In this document: piece after piece, positions 6,000 through 10,066 of the stretch
Numbering within the stretch: position 1 is the stretch's first letter
Layout: every line of letters starts with the position of its first letter
Assembly (NCBI GenBank): GCA_937982495.1
Contig: CALJLX010000046.1
Span: 1 to 10,066, forward strand
DNA length: 10,066 nucleotides
Origin: an uncultured Desulfuromonas sp.
Lineage (GTDB): Bacteria; Desulfobacterota; Desulfuromonadia; Desulfuromonadales; Trichloromonadaceae
Reading direction: 5' to 3'
Translations under genes and position numbers: made by a program
The notes under the pieces: model-generated
Database searches by the model: none
The model's input: only the letters and a program-made list of their open reading frames with translations
What the model was told of the DNA's origin: nothing

Positions 6000-7415
6000 A
6001 TGGTGCAAAACTTCGACGTCATTATCGTCGGCGCCGGTTCCGCCGGGCTGGCGGCCCTGCGCGAGGTGCGCAAACGCACCGACAGTTTTCTGCTGATCAA
6101 CGACGGCCCCTACGGCACGACCTGCGCCCGGGTCGGCTGCATGCCCTCGAAGGCCCTGATCGAAGCGGCCAACGCCTTTGCCCGGCGCAAGGATTTTCCC
6201 GCTTTCGGGATTTCCGGCGGCGAGAGCCTCGCCGTCGACATTCCGGCGGTGCTGCGGCGGGTGCGGAGTCTGCGGGACAAGTTTGTCGGCGGCGTACTCA
6301 AGGCGACCGAGGATCTCGGCGAGCGTAATATCGCCGGTCGCGCCCGGTTGCTCGACGCACAAACCGTCGAGGTCGACGGCCGCCGTTTCCACGGCAAACG
6401 CATCGTTCTCGCCCCCGGCAGCCGCCCGGTCGTCCCCGAGGCCTGGCGCGCGCTGGGCGACGGGATTCTCACCACCGACAATCTCTTCGAACAGACCGAC
6501 CTGCCGGGGCGCATGGCGGTCATCGGCCTCGGCGCCATTGGGGTAGAGATGGCCCAGGCCCTCGCCCGGCTCGGTATCGCCGTCACCGCCTTCGACCTGA
6601 GTCCGCGACTGGCGGGCCTCGGCGACGAGGAAGTGAACGCGGCCCTGGTCAAACTGCTGGAAAAAGAGTTCGCTATCCACACCGGCGCGGGGGCCGAGCC
6701 GCGCCGGGTCGCCGGCGGCATCGAGGTGTCGGGCGGCGGCGGCAGCGTGGTGGTCGACCGGGTGCTGGTCGCCATGGGTCGCCGACCCAATGTCGACGGT
6801 CTGGGGCTGGAGACCCTCGGCATCCCCCTGGACAAGCGCGGCCTGCCGCAGGTCAATCCCACGAGCCTGCAGGTTGTCGATCTCCCCATCTTCCTCGCCG
6901 GGGACGCCAACGGCCATGCGGCGCTCCTGCACGAGGCGGCGGACGAGGGGCATATCTCCGGCCTCAACGCCGTGGCCGAAACGATTCATTGTTTCCAGCG
7001 CCGCACGCCGCTGGCCGTGGTCTTCTGCGATCCGGAAGTCGCGGTGGTGGGCAAGCGCCGGAGCGAGCTCGACTCCGACGCCGTCGTCGTCGGCAAGGTC
7101 TCCTTCGCCCGGCACGGGCGGGCGCGCGCGGCGGAGAAGAACAAGGGCGTGCTGCATATCTATGCCGACAAAAAGAGCGGTTTGCTTCTCGGCGCCGAGA
7201 TGTGCGTTCCCGCCGCCGAGCACCTGGTGCATCTGTTGGCCCTGGCCATCGATCGGGGGCTGAAGGTCGGGGAACTGTTGCGCATGCCCTTCTATCATCC
7301 GGTCTATGAGGAGGGCTTGCGCAGCGCCCTGCGCGAACTGGCCGGACAGCTCCCTTGCGCCGGCGCGTCCGATCTGGCGAGCTGCGGCGCTTATAACGTC
7401 GAGGCGTTGGATTAA
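6000..7415 (+). CDS. Dihydrolipoamide dehydrogenase-like FAD/NAD disulfide oxidoreductase
   Basis: A 471-residue class I pyridine nucleotide-disulfide oxidoreductase. In order it has the FAD-binding GAGSAG (11-16), the redox disulfide CARVGC (C42, C47), the NAD-binding GLGAIG (176-181) followed by an acidic D199 that favours NADH over NADPH, the AMGRRPNV segment (258-265), the second FAD motif FLAGDANG (298-305), and the dimerisation domain. Near the C-terminus HPVYEE replaces the usual HPTxSE, and its H433/E438 keep the catalytic His-Glu spacing. Canonical LipDH has CLNVGC at the disulfide; CARVGC is typical of a divergent LpdA-like branch not tied to 2-oxoacid dehydrogenase complexes. No E1 or E2 gene is nearby, so the disulfide substrate is uncertain. 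The tail after 450 carries two cysteines (C453, C462). GGGGAGG (5988-5994) sits 5 bases before the ATG. Confidence 0.88.
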   Translation: MVQNFDVIIVGAGSAGLAALREVRKRTDSFLLINDGPYGTTCARVGCMPSKALIEAANAFARRKDFPAFGISGGESLAVDIPAVLRRVRSLRDKFVGGVLKATEDLGERNIAGRARLLDAQTVEVDGRRFHGKRIVLAPGSRPVVPEAWRALGDGILTTDNLFEQTDLPGRMAVIGLGAIGVEMAQALARLGIAVTAFDLSPRLAGLGDEEVNAALVKLLEKEFAIHTGAGAEPRRVAGGIEVSGGGGSVVVDRVLVAMGRRPNVDGLGLETLGIPLDKRGLPQVNPTSLQVVDLPIFLAGDANGHAALLHEAADEGHISGLNAVAETIHCFQRRTPLAVVFCDPEVAVVGKRRSELDSDAVVVGKVSFARHGRARAAEKNKGVLHIYADKKSGLLLGAEMCVPAAEHLVHLLALAIDRGLKVGELLRMPFYHPVYEEGLRSALRELAGQLPCAGASDLASCGAYNVEALD

Positions 7416-7423
7416 GGTTAGGC

Positions 7424-7442
7424 TGAAGACTGAAGACTGAAG
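7424..7442 (+). repeat. Short tandem repeat, 7-base unit TGAAGAC
   Basis: Two complete copies of TGAAGAC (7424-7430, 7431-7437) are followed by a partial third (TGAAG). They lie between the flavoprotein stop and the start of the cysteine-cluster gene, just ahead of and partly overlapping its AAGGAG ribosome binding site (7440-7445). Copy number could alter the distance to upstream sequence but not the spacing from ribosome binding site to start codon. Confidence 0.7.
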
Positions 7443-7453
7443 GAGTGAGGGGA

Positions 7454-7992
7454 TTGGTGGAGAGGCTTAGGAACTATCGGCAGCTGACGGCGCGGGTGGA
7501 TGAGCTTTGTGCCCGTATCGAAGGGGAGTTTCGCGAAGGGATCGTCTGCCGCCGGGGTGCGACGGCTGTTGTCGCCATCTCGCTCTCTTTCCGGTCGAGG
7601 CTGCGGCGCTGGCGGCGGCACTGGCCGAGGCCCCGGTGGGGCTGGCGGCGGAAATCCGCGAGCGCGCCCGGGCGGCGGCGGAAGACGGCCCCTGTCCCCT
7701 GCTCAAGGACGGCGCCTGCCTGCTGTACGAAGCGCGCCCTCTCATCTGCCGCACCCACGGCCTGCCCCTGCTCGGCCGCCGCGACGGCGAGCGTTTCATC
7801 GACTACTGCCCGTTGAATTTCCAGGGGCTGGAAAGCCTTCCCGCCTCGGCGGTCATCGATCTGGAAACGCTGAACGCCACTTTGTCGGCGGTCAACCGGC
7901 TGTTCGTCAAAGAGTCGGGTGGGGACGAAGCCCGCGCCGAAGAACGTCTCAGTATCGCCCGAACCTTGCGGGAAGACGTTGGAGTCTTTTGA
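7454..7992 (+). pseudogene. YkgJ-like cysteine-cluster (CxxCxxCC type, putative metal-binding) protein, frameshifted
   Basis: Two frames together make one protein of about 179 residues. The first 34 codons (7454-7555) encode LVERLRNYRQ... ending VCRR. The rest, from TGC at 7558 to the stop at 7990-7992, encodes CDGCCRHLALFPVEA and onward. The join falls at a run of four G (7554-7557). One extra G would restore the motif C32-x3-C36-x2-C39-C40, the hallmark of the YkgJ/UPF0153 family thought to chelate zinc or iron. A second cysteine group follows (PCPLLKDGACLLYEARPLICRTHG, and DYCPLNF), as in intact relatives. The start is uncertain: TTG 7454 sits 8 bases after AAGGAG; GTG 7457 and GTG 7445 are alternatives. 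There is no canonical slippery heptamer, so a sequencing error or recent mutation is likelier than programmed frameshifting. Cytoplasmic; precise role unknown. Confidence 0.8.
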
Positions 7993-8076
7993 TTTTTCGA
8001 TTGGTTCAGTAGTCTTTTTTGTCAAGGTGAAGGAGTCCCCCTCGGCGGGGTCTTGGGCGGTTGCCTCGGAGGTTGC

Positions 8077-9492
8077 ATGTCTATTTTTGTTGAGGGTCAG
8101 AAAAGAATCCGGACTTTTCTGGAGGAGGATCTCTGGCGCATGGAGGCGGAGAGCCTTTCCCGTCCTCGCGCCCTGCTGCTGCGTCAGGCGCGGGTGGTGA
8201 TTGCGGCTTTCCAGGGGTTTTTCGCCGACCGTTGCATGCTGCGCGCCTCGGCGTTGACCTTCACCACGCTCTTGTCCATCGTCCCCCTGCTCGCCCTGAT
8301 GTTCGCCCTGCTCAAGGGCTTCGGCGTGCAGAACGCCCTCGAACCGCTGATCCTGAATAATCTCGCGCCGGGGACCGAGGAGGTCGTCGCCCAGATTATC
8401 CATTATATCGACAACACCAACGTCGCCCGGCTCGGGGTGGTCGGTCTCGCCGCCCTGGTGATGACGGTGCTGACCCTTCTTTCCAATATCGAAAAGAGTT
8501 TCAACCATATCTGGGGGGTCGACGAAACCCGCCCCATGCTGCGGCGTTTTTCCGATTACTTTTCCGTCGTCACCATCGGCCCCATCTTCGTGCTGGCGGC
8601 CATCTCCATGACCTCTTCCCTGGCCAGCAACGACCTCATCGCCCACCTGCGGGAGAACAGCTACCTGGGTCCGCTGGTGCCGCTGCTGTTCAAATCGATC
8701 CCCTATGTCGGCATGTGGATCACCTTTACCGTCCTCTACATCTTCATGCCCAATACCCGGGTGAATACCTCGGCGGCCCTGGTCGGCGGGATTCTCGGCG
8801 GCACCCTCTGGCAACTGGCGCAGTGGGGCTATGTCCATTTCCAGGTCGGGGTCGGGCGCTACAACGCCATTTACGGCACCATGGCCGCCTTGCCGATCTT
8901 CATGGTCTGGCTCTACGTGAGCTGGATGATTGTGCTGCTCGGGGTCGAGGTCAGTTACGCCTGGCAGAATCTACGCCGCGCTTCCAGCGACATCCGCGGT
9001 CCCGAGGTCAATTTCGCCAGCCGCGAACTGGTCTCCCTCACCGCCATGCTGGTCATCGCGGAAACCTTCTATCGCGGGGAGAAACCCTGGGATCTGGTCC
9101 GGATCGCCGCTCACATCAACCTTCCCCCGCGCCTGGCCCAGGATATCCTGCGGCATCTGGCCGGTCTTGGTTTTCTCAGCGAGGTACGCGACGGCAAGGC
9201 CGGTGGCCCATCCTATCAGCCGGGACGGGCGCTGGATACCCTGACGGTGCACGATCTGTTGCAGGGACTGAAGGCGGACGGCGCCCGTTATACCCGTCTG
9301 CGCGGGACGCCGGAACGGGAACTGGTGCGGGAGATCGAAGAAACCCTCGCGGCGGCCGGACGGGAAGCTTTGAACGGTCTGACCCTGCGGGAGCTGGTCG
9401 GCAGGCTGCAAATGCGCCGGGAAGAGGGGGAGGTTCAGCTTTCCGGGGAAAAACGGGCGAGGGAAAACTCGCCGTCGGCGAAGACCGCGTAG
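8077..9492 (+). CDS. YihY/BrkB family membrane protein with C-terminal winged-helix-like domain
   Basis: A 471-residue inner-membrane protein of the family once annotated as ribonuclease BN (tRNA processing), an assignment now attributed to another gene. About six membrane helices lie at roughly 57-80, 117-137, 160-183, 202-224, 232-252 and 268-292. Typical family features are RASALTFTTLLSIVPLLAL (56-74), the FNHIWGV segment (142-148) and RYNAIYGTMAALPIFMVWLY (261-280). Residues from about 310 form a soluble region resembling a winged-helix fold (ASRELVSLTAML, then LPPRLAQDILRHLAGLGFL). This longer version is known in proteobacteria, whereas shorter homologues stop after the membrane part. 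The ATG at 8077 is chosen because GGAGG (8068-8072) lies 4 bases upstream; a TTG eight codons earlier lacks a site. The preceding 84 bases show no clear terminator or promoter. Substrate and function are unknown. Confidence 0.88.
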   Translation: MSIFVEGQKRIRTFLEEDLWRMEAESLSRPRALLLRQARVVIAAFQGFFADRCMLRASALTFTTLLSIVPLLALMFALLKGFGVQNALEPLILNNLAPGTEEVVAQIIHYIDNTNVARLGVVGLAALVMTVLTLLSNIEKSFNHIWGVDETRPMLRRFSDYFSVVTIGPIFVLAAISMTSSLASNDLIAHLRENSYLGPLVPLLFKSIPYVGMWITFTVLYIFMPNTRVNTSAALVGGILGGTLWQLAQWGYVHFQVGVGRYNAIYGTMAALPIFMVWLYVSWMIVLLGVEVSYAWQNLRRASSDIRGPEVNFASRELVSLTAMLVIAETFYRGEKPWDLVRIAAHINLPPRLAQDILRHLAGLGFLSEVRDGKAGGPSYQPGRALDTLTVHDLLQGLKADGARYTRLRGTPERELVREIEETLAAAGREALNGLTLRELVGRLQMRREEGEVQLSGEKRARENSPSAKTA

Positions 9493-10066
9493 GAATACTG
9501 GTCGATCCAGTCGCCGAGGGCGATCATGACCTTGCCGTCGAAATCGCGGCGCGCGGGGGCGTGAAAATGGCCGGTGACGACGGCCTGGCAACCGCTCGCG
9601 AAGCGGCGGCGGGCATGTTCTTCGAGCAGATGCATCGGCGCTTCGCGGCGCGGGCTGGGGGAGTGGGAGCGGCGGCTCAGGTTCCCGGCCCAGCGGGCGA
9701 TGGCCCAGGCCCAATCCGGCGGCAGGTTGGCGGCGAAGACGCGCAGGAAGTGGCCGCGCAGGAAACGGCGCAGCAGGCGGTAACCCCGGTCGGCGGGATC
9801 GATCAGGTCACCGTGACTGATATGGATTTCACGGCCGTCGAGCTCGATGACGCCGCCGTCGGGGAGGATGTCGCAGCCCAGGGTTTCGGCGAAATAGGGG
9901 CCGAGATGAAAGTCGTGGTTGCCTTCCACGTAGACGATGCGCGTTCCCGTCTCCCGCAGCTCGCGCAGGGTTTCGAGCAGCGGCACATAGGCGGAAAAGA
10001 CGCAATGGCGATAGCCGATCCAGAATTCGAAGATGTCGCCGAGCAGCACCAGGGTTCGCGCCCGGC
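9435..10066 (-). CDS. lpxH: LpxH-like UDP-2,3-diacylglucosamine diphosphatase / calcineurin-like phosphoesterase (N-terminus outside window)
   Basis: A metallophosphoesterase truncated by the window edge, with about 209 residues visible. LpxH removes UMP from UDP-2,3-diacylglucosamine to give lipid X in lipid A synthesis, at the cytoplasmic face of the inner membrane. Visible metal-ligand motifs are LLGDIFEFWIG (GD motif, close to GDLFEAWIG of E. coli LpxH), EGNHDF, ISHGD and TGHFHAP. The first DxH motif should lie beyond 10066. It differs from classical LpxH in having GNHDF rather than GNRDF and GHFH rather than GHTH, so it may belong to a divergent LpxH branch or a related phosphoesterase. 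The frame is open to the edge, and the GTG at 10049 is internal. The stop at 9435 lies inside the 3' end of the YihY gene, a 58-base tail-to-tail overlap. Confidence 0.78.
   Translation of the reverse strand, partial: RARTLVLLGDIFEFWIGYRHCVFSAYVPLLETLRELRETGTRIVYVEGNHDFHLGPYFAETLGCDILPDGGVIELDGREIHISHGDLIDPADRGYRLLRRFLRGHFLRVFAANLPPDWAWAIARWAGNLSRRSHSPSPRREAPMHLLEEHARRRFASGCQAVVTGHFHAPARRDFDGKVMIALGDWIDQYSYAVFADGEFSLARFSPES

Noticed and set aside
5325..7298. Minus-strand open frame of 657 codons across marC-family and flavoprotein genes
   Set aside because: It covers two recognisable genes on the other strand and has only low-complexity G/A/D/Q-rich sequence. Length alone is not evidence in GC-rich DNA.
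7554..7560. Programmed -1 frameshift in the cysteine-cluster gene
   Set aside because: The sequence C CGG GGT does not follow the X XXY YYZ pattern and I see no obvious stimulatory stem-loop. An indel in the G run is the simpler explanation.
8033..8056. Possible hairpin CCCC-CTCGGC-GGGG before the YihY gene
   Set aside because: The stem is only four base pairs and no U tract follows, so it does not qualify as a terminator.
7474..8838. Minus-strand open frame of 454 codons across the cysteine-cluster and YihY genes
   Set aside because: It spans two real plus-strand genes and the gap between them, with no ribosome binding site or domain. Its openness is compositional.

Overview
The window is GC-rich, densely coding, bacterial chromosomal DNA. 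An RND efflux pump, an LpxH-type lipid A enzyme and a lipoprotein peptidase all point to a Gram-negative (diderm) host. The tandem M16 peptidases, the short cysteine-cluster protein and the YihY/LpxH neighbourhood resemble Desulfuromonadota (Geobacter/Desulfuromonas-like) genomes. That placement is an inference from gene content and style, not from a marker gene. I see no mobile element, CRISPR array, tRNA or rRNA, and no gene-free stretch longer than about 220 bases.

Layout. At the left edge is the C-terminal part of an inner-membrane RND transporter (3-731, +). It converges on pfkA, ATP-dependent 6-phosphofructokinase (800-1768, -), with a hairpin terminator between them. To the right of pfkA is a divergent promoter region, with sigma70-like elements on both strands and an inverted repeat overlapping the pfkA promoter. 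It serves pfkA leftward and a 75-residue coiled-coil protein of unknown function rightward (1989-2216).

From 2382 to 9492 there is a same-direction gene series: a secreted zinc M16 peptidase; an M16 homologue that has lost its zinc motif and is a predicted lipoprotein (4-base overlap with the first); a MarC-family membrane protein; a dihydrolipoamide-dehydrogenase-like flavoprotein; a YkgJ-like cysteine-cluster protein broken by an apparent one-base frameshift; and a YihY/BrkB membrane protein with a C-terminal winged-helix-like domain. On the opposite strand at the right edge lies an LpxH-like metallophosphoesterase (9435 to beyond the edge). Its 3' end overlaps the 3' end of the YihY gene by 58 bases.

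How the genes fit together. The two M16 genes almost certainly encode one heteromeric periplasmic or outer-membrane-associated protease. Most of the others touch the envelope (RND pump, MarC, YihY, LpxH), while pfkA and the flavoprotein are cytoplasmic metabolism. Nothing here makes a convincing case for a new defence or mobile system. The points most worth a second look are the frameshifted cysteine-cluster gene, the active/inactive M16 pair, the cysteine-bearing tail of the flavoprotein, the convergent gene overlap and the pfkA divergent promoter region.
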